Positions 37,788-46,563 of a stretch of 64,000 nt of DNA are shown here, piece by piece (within the stretch, counting starts at the first letter, position 1; each line of letters begins with the position of its first letter). The notes below the pieces were generated by a model, which did no database searches, was not told the DNA's origin, and saw only the letters and a program-made list of their open reading frames with translations. The position numbers were made by a program, and so were the translations under genes. Origin of the DNA: Bacteroidota bacterium (GTDB lineage Bacteria; Bacteroidota; Ignavibacteria; Ignavibacteriales; Ignavibacteriaceae). The stretch covers positions 62,001-126,000 of the forward strand of contig JAKALM010000005.1 in NCBI GenBank assembly GCA_021824145.1, in the 5' to 3' direction.

Positions 37788-40700
37788 ATGAAACAATTTA
37801 ATCGAATAGAAGGTTTTTTTATAAAAATAAGTAATGCTGGCATGCTTGTTATTTTTACATTTCTGTTGCTTACAGCTAATAATGCATATGCCCAAAATAA
37901 AATTAAAAGCGGGTATCCTCTCATAAATAATTATTCACCTAAGGAGTATGGCGCATTTCAATCCAACTGGGCAATTGCTCAGGATAAAAGAGGTGTAATG
38001 TATTTCGGGAACGATAGTGGGCTTCTCGAATTTGATGGTGAATCTTGGAGACTTTATCAAGTAACAAATAAAACCACTGTCCGTTCTATATCAATAGCTG
38101 ATGATGGAAAATTATATGTTGGCGCCGTAGCCGAATTGGGATATTTCATGTCGGATGATTTAGGAAGGCTAACATATCATTCATTAATTAAATATATACC
38201 TAAAAACAATTTGGATTTTGCTGATGTCTGGGGAACATTTATATACGGCGATAATGTATATTTTAATGTTAATAAATACATATTGATTTGGAATATAAAA
38301 AAGAAAAAATTTTCTGTTATAAAGGGAAAAGATAACTTCCACCTTGTCTTTCTTGTCAACGGGAAAATTTATGCCAGAGAGTGGGGGAAGGGCATAGAAG
38401 AAGTTAAAGATAATTCTCTCAAACTTCTTAAAGGAAGTGAAAAATTTGCTAATGAAAGAATATACATAATGCTTCCTTTTCCCGGAGAAAAAGGTACCAG
38501 CCTGTTAGTAACCCGTAATATGGGTTTATTCAAATACGACGGCAATAGTTTTTCACCCTTTAAAACTCAAGCAGATAATTTTATAAAAGCAAATCTTGTC
38601 TATACTCCAGGGGCAGTGCTTATGGATGGGAACATTCTTATAGGAACTGTTAGCGGTGGTGCAGTAGTTATAGATACAACCGGAAAAATAGTTCAAATCT
38701 TTAACAGGCAATGCGGAATTATTAGTAATTCTATTGATTTTACTTTTCAGGACAATGCGGGTGCAGTATGGCTGGGTACAGATAATGGAATCTCAAGGGT
38801 TGATTACACATCACCGGTTAGTTATTTCGACGGTAGAAGCAATTTCTTAACAACTCCTAACGATATTATTCGATATAAGGGTACAATTTACGCTGGAGGT
38901 AATAATGGAATATATTATCTGGAACCTGGAACTTCGTTGTTCCATCTTGTCAAGAACGGCAGCAATCAATTCTTCTCTCTTCTTAATATAGGATCCGAAC
39001 TAATTACTGGTGGCATTAACGGATTATTTAGAATTGAAAACAACGAATTATTTCCTATAAGAAAAACTGTGGGAAATGAATACAACATTCAATCGTTAAA
39101 GCAGTCAAAATTGAATCCGGATAGGATTTACGTAGGTGCGCAAGGCTTATGGTCGGTTCTGAAGACAAAGAACAGTTGGAAGGACGAAGGGCGGATTCTG
39201 AATATAGCCGATGTTGTTTCTTCAATCATCGAAGAGAAAGATGGAACATTATGGCTGGCTACAAATGCTTCCGGTGTGTTTAAGATAATTTTTAAAAAAG
39301 ATGAACATGGTAATTTGTTAATCAATAAGCCGAAGATAGAACATTTTGGTAAATCAAACGGTCTTCAAAGCGGCTATATGAAAATTAGTAATTTTAATGG
39401 TGTAAAATATTTCGTTACTTCCGACAGCATATACAAATTTGACGACACAAAAGAACGATTTTACTCAGATACGTCGGATAAAATAATATCGTCTTTTTAT
39501 AAGCTTGAAGGTAAACATGGTGTTACAACTTTTCAGCAGGATAGTCTAGGACGCTACTGGTTTTTAAGTCAAAATACTATAGCTATGGGCAACCGTCGCT
39601 TGGATGGATCGTTCAACTGGCTTACTGCTCCATTTAAAAGATTTGCAGGAGACCAGTTAACAGAAGTATACTCGGAAAAGAATGGTGATGTCTGGATGCT
39701 TGCAGGTTTAGGCCTCATCAAGTACGATTTTTCAAGGGAGCACTCGAAATTCGCTCATTATGATGCGCTTATAAGAAGTGTGGATGTGGGAAGGGACTCA
39801 ACAATATATTTCGGAGAAACACTTATTCATCCTTTAATTCCTGAAATTTCATTTAAGGATAATTCTGTAAAATTTAAGTTCTCGGCAGCCAGCTACGAAG
39901 GAAAAGGAGTTAACAGATTTGAAACTTTTCTTCAAGGCTTTGATGATGAATGGTCTACATGGTCAACAGATAATGCTAAGGAATATACCAATCTTTCTCC
40001 TGGAAAATATACATTTAGAGTTAGAGCAAAGAACATCAGCGATTTGGACAGCAGAGAGGCATACTTTTCTTTCGTGATACTTCCTCCATGGTACAGAACA
40101 TGGTGGTCGTACTTGGGATATTTTTTAATTTTCATCGGAATGATTTTTACAATAGACAAAGTTCAGCGCCGCAGGCTGACAATTAAAGAAAGACAGCGTT
40201 CTTATTTGAGGGAGACAGAACTTAGAGCCGAAGCTGCAGAAGCTGAAACAAAAGCTTTGCAGGCTGAAAATGAAAGGAATAAAAATATAGAGTTGTTAAG
40301 CGAAATCGGTAAAGAAATAACCGCAACGCTCGATCTCGATAAAATATTCTACAAGCTTTATGAGCATGTTAACCAATTAGCCGATGCTACAATATTCGGC
40401 GTAGGTATTTATCATCCGGAAAAAGATGAGATTGAATACAGGCTGGCTTTGGAAAAAGGTAAGAAATATCCAACCTATACTAGAGATACCAAGAATGTAG
40501 ATCAATTTCCTGTTTGGTGTATCAAGAACCGGAAACCAATATTTATAAACGATGTAAGAGCGGAATACAAAAACTATATAAAAAATTACAAAGAGCCAGA
40601 AACTATGCTGGAAGACGGTACGCTCTCTGAGGAACCAAGGTCGTTAATTTATCTGCCTTTAATTTCGCAGGAGCGGTTGTGGGGGATAATCACCATACAA

Positions 40701-41654
40701 AGCTTCAGTAAAAACGCTTATCAGGACTATCATCTTGGTCTGCTTCAAAATCTTGCATCTTATACTGCTATTGCTCTAGATAACGCAGAAGCATATAAAA
40801 AATTAAATGAAACTGTAGACAAATTAAATTCAACTTTGAACGATCTAAAAGCAACTCAAGAAAAATTAGTAGTTCAAGAAAAATTAGCTTCACTTGGGCA
40901 ATTGACGGCTGGCATTGCACATGAAATAAAGAATCCTTTAAACTTTGTAAACAACTTTGCGGAGCTTTCCAAAGAACTTGTAGCTGATTTAAGAGAAGAA
41001 TTTGACAATGTAAAAGATAAACTCGGTTCCGGGATTATGGAAAACTTTGAAGATATTATTTCTAACATTGAACAGAACGTAACGAAAATAAACGAACATG
41101 GTAATAGAGCTGACAGCATTGTAAGAAGCATGTTGCAGCATTCGCGCGGCAAGTCGGGTGAAAAAATTCTGTCCGATATAAATGCAATTTTGGATGAAGA
41201 TCTCAACCTCGCTTACCATGGTTTAAGAGCACGCGATACTTCTTTCAATATTACTATGGAGAAAGATTACGATAAAAATTTAGAAAAGATTTCAGTAGTT
41301 CCTCAAGATTTAAGCAGGGTTTTCCTTAATATAATAAATAACGGATTCTATGAAGCTAACAAAAAGAAAAAAACGCTGGGAGACCAATTCACTCCAAAAT
41401 TAAAAGTTTCTACAAGTGATGATGAAAATAATATAATAGTGAAAATAAGAGATAATGGTAATGGCATACCTGAGGATGTCCGCGATAAATTATTCAATCC
41501 ATTTTTTACTACTAAGCCAACTGGAGAAGGTACAGGACTTGGTTTATCGTTGAGTTACGATATTGTTACTAAAGTACATGGAGGGAAAATTAAATTTGAT
41601 AGCGAGGAAGGAAAGTTTACAGAATTTATAATTACAATACCTAAATCAATATGA
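37788..41654 (+). CDS. Reg_prop/Y_Y_Y sensor histidine kinase 2 with GAF domain
   Basis: The 1288-residue protein is a paralogue of the preceding kinase, with the same signal peptide plus two-propeller plus Y_Y_Y layout (NLSPGKYTFRV), and a membrane span at 772-790. It differs by an added cytoplasmic coiled coil and GAF domain (about residues 840 to 1000, with YLPLISQERLWGIITIQSF) before the HisKA/HATPase. The phospho-acceptor is His1045 in AGIAHEIKNPLNF. It thus combines an external sensor with an internal one. It starts 56 bp after kinase 1 and ends 7 bp before the lone receiver gene, so the four genes look cotranscribed. Confidence 0.93.
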   Translation: MKQFNRIEGFFIKISNAGMLVIFTFLLLTANNAYAQNKIKSGYPLINNYSPKEYGAFQSNWAIAQDKRGVMYFGNDSGLLEFDGESWRLYQVTNKTTVRSISIADDGKLYVGAVAELGYFMSDDLGRLTYHSLIKYIPKNNLDFADVWGTFIYGDNVYFNVNKYILIWNIKKKKFSVIKGKDNFHLVFLVNGKIYAREWGKGIEEVKDNSLKLLKGSEKFANERIYIMLPFPGEKGTSLLVTRNMGLFKYDGNSFSPFKTQADNFIKANLVYTPGAVLMDGNILIGTVSGGAVVIDTTGKIVQIFNRQCGIISNSIDFTFQDNAGAVWLGTDNGISRVDYTSPVSYFDGRSNFLTTPNDIIRYKGTIYAGGNNGIYYLEPGTSLFHLVKNGSNQFFSLLNIGSELITGGINGLFRIENNELFPIRKTVGNEYNIQSLKQSKLNPDRIYVGAQGLWSVLKTKNSWKDEGRILNIADVVSSIIEEKDGTLWLATNASGVFKIIFKKDEHGNLLINKPKIEHFGKSNGLQSGYMKISNFNGVKYFVTSDSIYKFDDTKERFYSDTSDKIISSFYKLEGKHGVTTFQQDSLGRYWFLSQNTIAMGNRRLDGSFNWLTAPFKRFAGDQLTEVYSEKNGDVWMLAGLGLIKYDFSREHSKFAHYDALIRSVDVGRDSTIYFGETLIHPLIPEISFKDNSVKFKFSAASYEGKGVNRFETFLQGFDDEWSTWSTDNAKEYTNLSPGKYTFRVRAKNISDLDSREAYFSFVILPPWYRTWWSYLGYFLIFIGMIFTIDKVQRRRLTIKERQRSYLRETELRAEAAEAETKALQAENERNKNIELLSEIGKEITATLDLDKIFYKLYEHVNQLADATIFGVGIYHPEKDEIEYRLALEKGKKYPTYTRDTKNVDQFPVWCIKNRKPIFINDVRAEYKNYIKNYKEPETMLEDGTLSEEPRSLIYLPLISQERLWGIITIQSFSKNAYQDYHLGLLQNLASYTAIALDNAEAYKKLNETVDKLNSTLNDLKATQEKLVVQEKLASLGQLTAGIAHEIKNPLNFVNNFAELSKELVADLREEFDNVKDKLGSGIMENFEDIISNIEQNVTKINEHGNRADSIVRSMLQHSRGKSGEKILSDINAILDEDLNLAYHGLRARDTSFNITMEKDYDKNLEKISVVPQDLSRVFLNIINNGFYEANKKKKTLGDQFTPKLKVSTSDDENNIIVKIRDNGNGIPEDVRDKLFNPFFTTKPTGEGTGLGLSLSYDIVTKVHGGKIKFDSEEGKFTEFIITIPKSI

Positions 41655-41661
41655 GGTCAAA

Positions 41662-42024
41662 ATGAAACTTTTAGTTGTTGACGATGAAATTGACGTTCAG
41701 TTTTTATTCCAACAAAAATTTCGGAAGGAAATAAAATCCGGTAAAATGCAAATTATGTATGCTGGCAATGGTAAATCTGCACTGGAGATATTAGAATCAA
41801 TTGAGAACCGCACCGAATATTTAATATTGACAGATATAAACATGCCGGGGATGACTGGAATTGAACTGCTTAGGGTTATTAAAGCAAGATATCCCGAATT
41901 AAAGGTCTTTATGATTACCGCTTATGGTGATGAGCATTACTTTAATACTGCTAAAAATCTTGGGGCAGATGATTATTTTGTAAAACCTCTTCAATTTGAA
42001 GTACTAAAAGAAAAACTTAGTTAA
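41662..42024 (+). CDS. Single-domain response regulator (CheY-like receiver)
   Basis: At 120 residues it holds only a receiver domain: acidic VVDDE at 5-9, phospho-acceptor Asp58 in LTDINMPGMTG, Thr/Ser in MITAYGD and Lys in DYFVKPL. It has no output domain, so it passes a signal by binding or acts as a phosphate sink. It lies 7 bp after histidine kinase 2, the most probable donor, and 26 bp before a receiver-phosphatase gene. GAGGTC before the ATG is a usable ribosome-binding site. Confidence 0.93.
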   Translation: MKLLVVDDEIDVQFLFQQKFRKEIKSGKMQIMYAGNGKSALEILESIENRTEYLILTDINMPGMTGIELLRVIKARYPELKVFMITAYGDEHYFNTAKNLGADDYFVKPLQFEVLKEKLS

Positions 42025-42050
42025 CAAAATGTATTTGAAGGAAAAATAAA

Positions 42051-43220
42051 ATGCCAAACTCAAAAATATTGGTCGTTGATGATGAACCTGATCTTCAGAT
42101 TCTTATCAAGCAAAAATTTCGCACCAAAATTAAAACAAATGAATACGAATTTCATTTTGCAGAGAACGGCTCAGAAGCACTGGAAAAAATTAAAAACGAT
42201 GGAACTGTAGATTTGATTTTGACTGACATAAATATGCCTGTCATGGATGGGCTTACATTGCTTTCTAAAATTAATGAGCTTAATAATAAATTATTGCGGT
42301 CTGTTATTGTTTCTGCATACGGCGATATGGAAAATATTAGGACCGCAATGAATAGAGGAGCTTATGATTTTATAACGAAGCCTATTGATTTAAGAGATCT
42401 CGAAATTACAATTGAAAAATCATTAAAAGAAATTGAGCTTTATAAAAAAGCATTATTATCTCATGATAAATTAGTTGCACTGCAGCAGGAACTGGATATT
42501 GCTACGGCAATCCAAACATCAATTCTTCCAAAAACTTTTCCGCCTTTCCCTGACAGAAAAGAATTTGAAATTTATTCTAAAATGATTACTGCAAAAGAAG
42601 TAGGCGGAGATCTATTTGATTTCTTTTTTATTGATAAATACAGACTAGCAGTTATAATTGGTGATGTAACCGGAAAGGGAATAGCAGCAGCTCTGCTAAT
42701 GGCAGTCTGTAAATCCTTGTTAAAAGCAACTGCTCAAAAAGGAAGACCGACTGATGAAGTCTTATCAGAAGTAAATAACATTTTAGTTGATGAAAGTCCG
42801 TCGAATATGTTCGTTACGGTTTTCTTTGGAATACTTGATACAAGAAACGGCTCTTTTGAATATTCAAACGGCGGCCATAATCCGCCGTATTTAATTACTT
42901 CAGATGGAAATATTAATCAGCTTGAAAATATAGGCGGACTTATGCTGGGTGCAATGAACGATTCGCCATATTCATCCAATATTATAATGCTCAAACCGGA
43001 TGATAGCATTTTCTTTTATACTGACGGTGTGACAGAAGCATTTAATAAAGATGGCGAAGAATTTAATGAAACACGTCTTGTGGATTCACTATTAAATGCA
43101 AATAATAAAAATTCGGATAGGTTTGTAGAGAATATAATTTCTAATGTACAGAACTTTATGTCCGGTGCCGAACAATCAGATGATATTACATGCATGATGT
43201 TAAAATATTTAAAACATTAA
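42051..43220 (+). CDS. Receiver-SpoIIE/PP2C phosphatase fusion (RsbU-like)
   Basis: The 389-residue protein joins a receiver (residues 1 to about 120; Asp59 in LTDINMPVMDG) to a PP2C/SpoIIE phosphatase domain (about 160 to 389). The phosphatase carries AKEVGGDLFDFF, IGDVTGKGIAAALLMA, NGGHNPP, YTDGVTEAFN and DDITCMML, all the metal-binding acidic residues needed. Phosphorylation of the receiver is expected to switch the phosphatase on or off. The preceding genes are two histidine kinases and a lone receiver, so it is the natural output of that system. AGGAAAAAT precedes the ATG as ribosome-binding region. Confidence 0.93.
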   Translation: MPNSKILVVDDEPDLQILIKQKFRTKIKTNEYEFHFAENGSEALEKIKNDGTVDLILTDINMPVMDGLTLLSKINELNNKLLRSVIVSAYGDMENIRTAMNRGAYDFITKPIDLRDLEITIEKSLKEIELYKKALLSHDKLVALQQELDIATAIQTSILPKTFPPFPDRKEFEIYSKMITAKEVGGDLFDFFFIDKYRLAVIIGDVTGKGIAAALLMAVCKSLLKATAQKGRPTDEVLSEVNNILVDESPSNMFVTVFFGILDTRNGSFEYSNGGHNPPYLITSDGNINQLENIGGLMLGAMNDSPYSSNIIMLKPDDSIFFYTDGVTEAFNKDGEEFNETRLVDSLLNANNKNSDRFVENIISNVQNFMSGAEQSDDITCMMLKYLKH

Positions 43221-43792
43221 AATAAATTATGAATTGATTGTTTACATCAAAGGCGAAAGTAATTTAGTTTTGAATGACAAACGACATTATTATTCAAAGG
43301 TAATTCTTTTTTTTGTTTATTCTATTCCTTTTCAATTGCGGATAATTCTAAAATAAATCTATATAATTAAATAATTCTATCAAGAAGTTAATAATATCAA
43401 AATATGGAGATTCTAATTGAAAGTTAATTGGATTAAGTATATGACATTTTGACTAAATTATTATTACTGATAACAGAAATTATATGATTTTAACACTATT
43501 TTAATTACTCTCTAACCAGTCTGTAACTAGCCTATGAAAGGCATCTGACAAGCCTGGCCTTAACTAGGCAAGTATTTATGGTCTTGGTTAGCAAAATTAT
43601 CTGCCATATTGGCATAAGTATTTTATGAATCAAAATTTTATTGCAAATATGCTTAAGAATTTCAAATACTAAAGTTAAAAATGTATAGACAAATGGATTA
43701 TCTAAAAATGTATAATAAAATATATAACGCTTAATTAGCCTAATGATCCATTTAGAAAATTAATATAAGATAAAGAAAGCTGCAGGTTTATA
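43221..43792. other. 572-bp intergenic stretch without a recognised gene
   Basis: No frame longer than about 15 codons with a start was found that looks real. It contains CTAACCA at 43512-43518 and its inverse TGGTTAG at 43585-43591 with short GCCT/AGGC pairs between, a possible but unconvincing structured leader. The kinase gene follows, with no clear ribosome-binding site. Confidence 0.55.
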
Positions 43793-46390
43793 ATGATTGG
43801 AGAAACAATTCTTCATTACAAAATAATAGAGAAACTCGGCGAAGGCGGAATGGGTGTTGTCTATAAAGCCGAGGACTTAAAGCTTAAACGCATTGTTGCT
43901 TTGAAATTTTTGCCTTCTCATGTTACATCATCCATAGATGACCTTGCACGATTCAACCAGGAAGCGCAAGCTGCGGCAATTCTTAATCATCCTAATATAT
44001 GCATAATATATTCTATTGAAGAAGAAAACGGAAAGCAATTCATATCAATGGAATTTATTGACGGAATTACTCTAAACAGAAAGATTGCCGGTGTACCAAT
44101 GAAAGTTAGCGATGCAGTAACTTACGCAATACAAATTGGAGATGCGCTTCAGGAAGCACATACAAACGGTATTGTTCACAGAGACATTAAGTCCGAGAAT
44201 ATAATGGTCAATTCGAAGAACCAAATAAAAGTAATGGATTTCGGTCTCGCTAAACTAAAAGGTTCAATCAAGCTTACGAAAGCTTCAAGTACAGTTGGAA
44301 CTCTTGCCTATATGGCGCCGGAACAAATTCAAGGTGGAGATGTTGATGCCCGCTCAGACATTTTTTCATTCGGCGTTGTGCTGTTTGAAATGCTGACTGG
44401 CAGACTGCCCTTCTACGGAGAACATGATGCCTCGATGATGTATTCGATATTAAATGAAGAGCCTGAACCGTTGCAAAAATATTTACCGGATGCAAATTCT
44501 GATCTTATTCATTTGATGAATCGTCTACTTGAGAAAGATCCCGAAGACCGGTATCAGTCAATGAGAGATATTGTTATTGAGCTTAGAAGAATCATAAAAC
44601 ATACCGGCAGTGTTTCAAGAAAAATGATTCAGCAGCCTTTGCCATCTGCAAAAGTAAATATTAGTTCTGATGAAATTCAAAAAGAAAATATTAATGTCGA
44701 AGAACTTCAAGGGAAGGGAAAATCTGCGGGTGATATTCCTTCAAATAAAAATAACAAAAGGAAAATTACTGTTGTTGTATCTGCAGCTGCAGCAGTTGTT
44801 CTAATTGTATTACTTTATTTCTTGGTATTTAATAAAAGTGCTGTGCCGGCTTTGGGAAAATCGATTGCCGTTCTCCCATTTAAGAATTTGAGTGCGGATA
44901 AGAATGACGACTATTTCAGTGATGGTATAACTGAAGACATCACTGTTGAACTTTCTCAGATTGGTGACCTGAAAGTAATCGCAAGAAACGCTGTTATGAA
45001 ATATAAGAACAGCGATGCGAGCATTAAAGAAATCGGAAACGATCTTGGTGTATCAGCTATTCTTGAAGGAAGTATTCAAAAAGAAGGAAATGAAGTTAGA
45101 ATAGTTGCACAGCTCGTTGATGTAAATTCTGGTGAATATCTCTGGGCTGGGACTTATGATAAAGAATTAACACAGATATTTGCGATCCAGAGTGATGTTT
45201 CAAAGCAAATTGCTGCAGCGCTTAAGACCAAGCTTACTCCCGAGGAAGCGTCTAGGATTGATAAGAAGCCAACTGATAACATAACTGCCTATCAATATTA
45301 TCTTAAAGGGAGAGAATATTATTACAGGTACAAAAAAGAAGATAATGAAAATGCGATATCGCTGTTTAAGCAAGCTTTGGAGCTGGATCCGAAATACGCT
45401 TTAGCTTATGCCGGATTAGGAGATTGTTACGGACAGCGTGTTCAGAAATTCGGTTTCCCTGAAGAATGGAACGATTCTGCAATAGCCGTAAGCAAAAAGG
45501 CAATATCAATTGATCCGGATATTGCAGAAGGGTATAAAGCCTTGGCTCTTGCCCAGTTTAACAAAGGCTGGATGAAGCAGGCATTAGAAACTAACATGGA
45601 GGCAATTAAAGCAAATCCTAACTACTGGCCAGCTGTTGGAAATGTTGGTGCTTGTTATGAATTTTTAGGTGAATTGTCTAATGCAGTAAAATGGGATATT
45701 AAATCAAATCAATTAAATCCTACTGGTGCCTTTGGATATTCACTTCTTGCACGCGTGTACATACTTCTTAATGATTATCAAAATGCAGAAAAGAATTTAA
45801 ATATTGCATTAAACCTTCAGCCTGATTTGCCCTCGGCTTATGAAGATTACGGTCATCTGTATTTTATCCAGGGCAATTATAAACAGGCAATAAAGTACTT
45901 CGAAAAGATTTTTGAAATTACGCCGGATGATCCTGCGACAATTATTGATATTACACCGTCATACATCAACTTAGGTAAATATGATAAGGCTGAAGAAATT
46001 CTTAAACAGGTTCCTGCCGGCAGCATATTCAAAATAGATGCCGATATTTATTCAGCATATATAAGTAAAAAGAAATATCCCGGGAAAAATATAAATAGCT
46101 TGATTGAACCGTCAGAGCAAAAGTTAAGAAAATATATTTCAAACGGTGACGAGTTTAATGAAGATATACTTCTTATGTCCTTTATTGAAATTGTCAAAGG
46201 CAATAAAACGGAAGCTTACACTTGGCTTAATAAAGCTGTTGACTTTGGTTTTAGGGATTATATGCGGCTTCTTAACAATCCTCTAACTTCAGATATTCGC
46301 AATGAGAAGCAATTCAATGATGTAATTCAAATTATTAAGAACAAGGTGAAAGAACAGCAAAATATTTTAGCGTTGAATCAAAATAAGTAA
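43793..46390 (+). CDS. Membrane Ser/Thr protein kinase with FlgO/TolB-like and TPR domains
   Basis: The 865-residue protein is a paralogue of the first TPR kinase. Its kinase domain has GEGGMGVVYKAED, VALKF (Lys38), HRD with Asp131, DFGLAK and MAPEQ. A hydrophobic span lies at about residues 325-347 (ITVVVSAAAAVVLIVLLYFLVF), which the first kinase lacks. It is followed by the same IAVLPFKNLSADKNDDYFSDG-type domain and TPR repeats to the C-terminus, probably outside the cytoplasm. The following gene is another PD40 kinase, so the arrangement repeats that of 29559-34395. A GTTTATA sequence precedes the ATG without strong ribosome-binding site. Confidence 0.93.
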   Translation: MIGETILHYKIIEKLGEGGMGVVYKAEDLKLKRIVALKFLPSHVTSSIDDLARFNQEAQAAAILNHPNICIIYSIEEENGKQFISMEFIDGITLNRKIAGVPMKVSDAVTYAIQIGDALQEAHTNGIVHRDIKSENIMVNSKNQIKVMDFGLAKLKGSIKLTKASSTVGTLAYMAPEQIQGGDVDARSDIFSFGVVLFEMLTGRLPFYGEHDASMMYSILNEEPEPLQKYLPDANSDLIHLMNRLLEKDPEDRYQSMRDIVIELRRIIKHTGSVSRKMIQQPLPSAKVNISSDEIQKENINVEELQGKGKSAGDIPSNKNNKRKITVVVSAAAAVVLIVLLYFLVFNKSAVPALGKSIAVLPFKNLSADKNDDYFSDGITEDITVELSQIGDLKVIARNAVMKYKNSDASIKEIGNDLGVSAILEGSIQKEGNEVRIVAQLVDVNSGEYLWAGTYDKELTQIFAIQSDVSKQIAAALKTKLTPEEASRIDKKPTDNITAYQYYLKGREYYYRYKKEDNENAISLFKQALELDPKYALAYAGLGDCYGQRVQKFGFPEEWNDSAIAVSKKAISIDPDIAEGYKALALAQFNKGWMKQALETNMEAIKANPNYWPAVGNVGACYEFLGELSNAVKWDIKSNQLNPTGAFGYSLLARVYILLNDYQNAEKNLNIALNLQPDLPSAYEDYGHLYFIQGNYKQAIKYFEKIFEITPDDPATIIDITPSYINLGKYDKAEEILKQVPAGSIFKIDADIYSAYISKKKYPGKNINSLIEPSEQKLRKYISNGDEFNEDILLMSFIEIVKGNKTEAYTWLNKAVDFGFRDYMRLLNNPLTSDIRNEKQFNDVIQIIKNKVKEQQNILALNQNK

Positions 46391-46466
46391 TAAAATAATA
46401 AACTTTGTAGTGAACAGGAGAGAATTAAAATAAAAAAACAAATGATTAATTATTTGAGCGATTATC

Positions 46467-46523
46467 ATGAACGGTGAAACAATTCTTCATTACAAAATAA
46501 TAGAGAAACTTGGCGAAGGCGGA
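46467..46523 (+). pseudogene. Truncated copy of the 5' end of a Ser/Thr kinase gene
   Basis: An ATG at 46467 begins a 19-codon stretch encoding MNGETILHYKIIEKLGEGG. Over 57 bases it agrees with the kinase start at 43793 at 53 positions, and with the kinase start at 46564 at only 48, so it derives from the former or its ancestor. The homology ends exactly at GGCGGA, where a palindromic element begins. The frame then continues as unrelated sequence to TGA at 46572, overlapping the start of the real kinase by 11 bases. Confidence 0.75.
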
Positions 46524-46533
46524 CCTGTCCGCC
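46518..46533. repeat. GC-rich 16-bp palindrome
   Basis: GGCGGACCTGTCCGCC is a 7-bp perfect inverted repeat with a two-base centre, much richer in G+C than its surroundings. It joins the truncated kinase start to the leader of the complete kinase. Palindromes of this kind are known as small interspersed elements in bacterial genomes; only one copy was found here. Confidence 0.6.
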
Positions 46534-46563
46534 GAAGCATCCGCAATAAATTGGAGATGCCAA

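Noticed and set aside
43221-43792. Hidden small gene or CRISPR-like array
   Set aside because: Frames are under about 15 codons and no regular repeats occur.
46510-46563. TTG start adding 18 residues to the PD40 kinase
   Set aside because: The added residues come from the palindrome and stub; ATG 46564 has a ribosome-binding site and matches sibling kinases.
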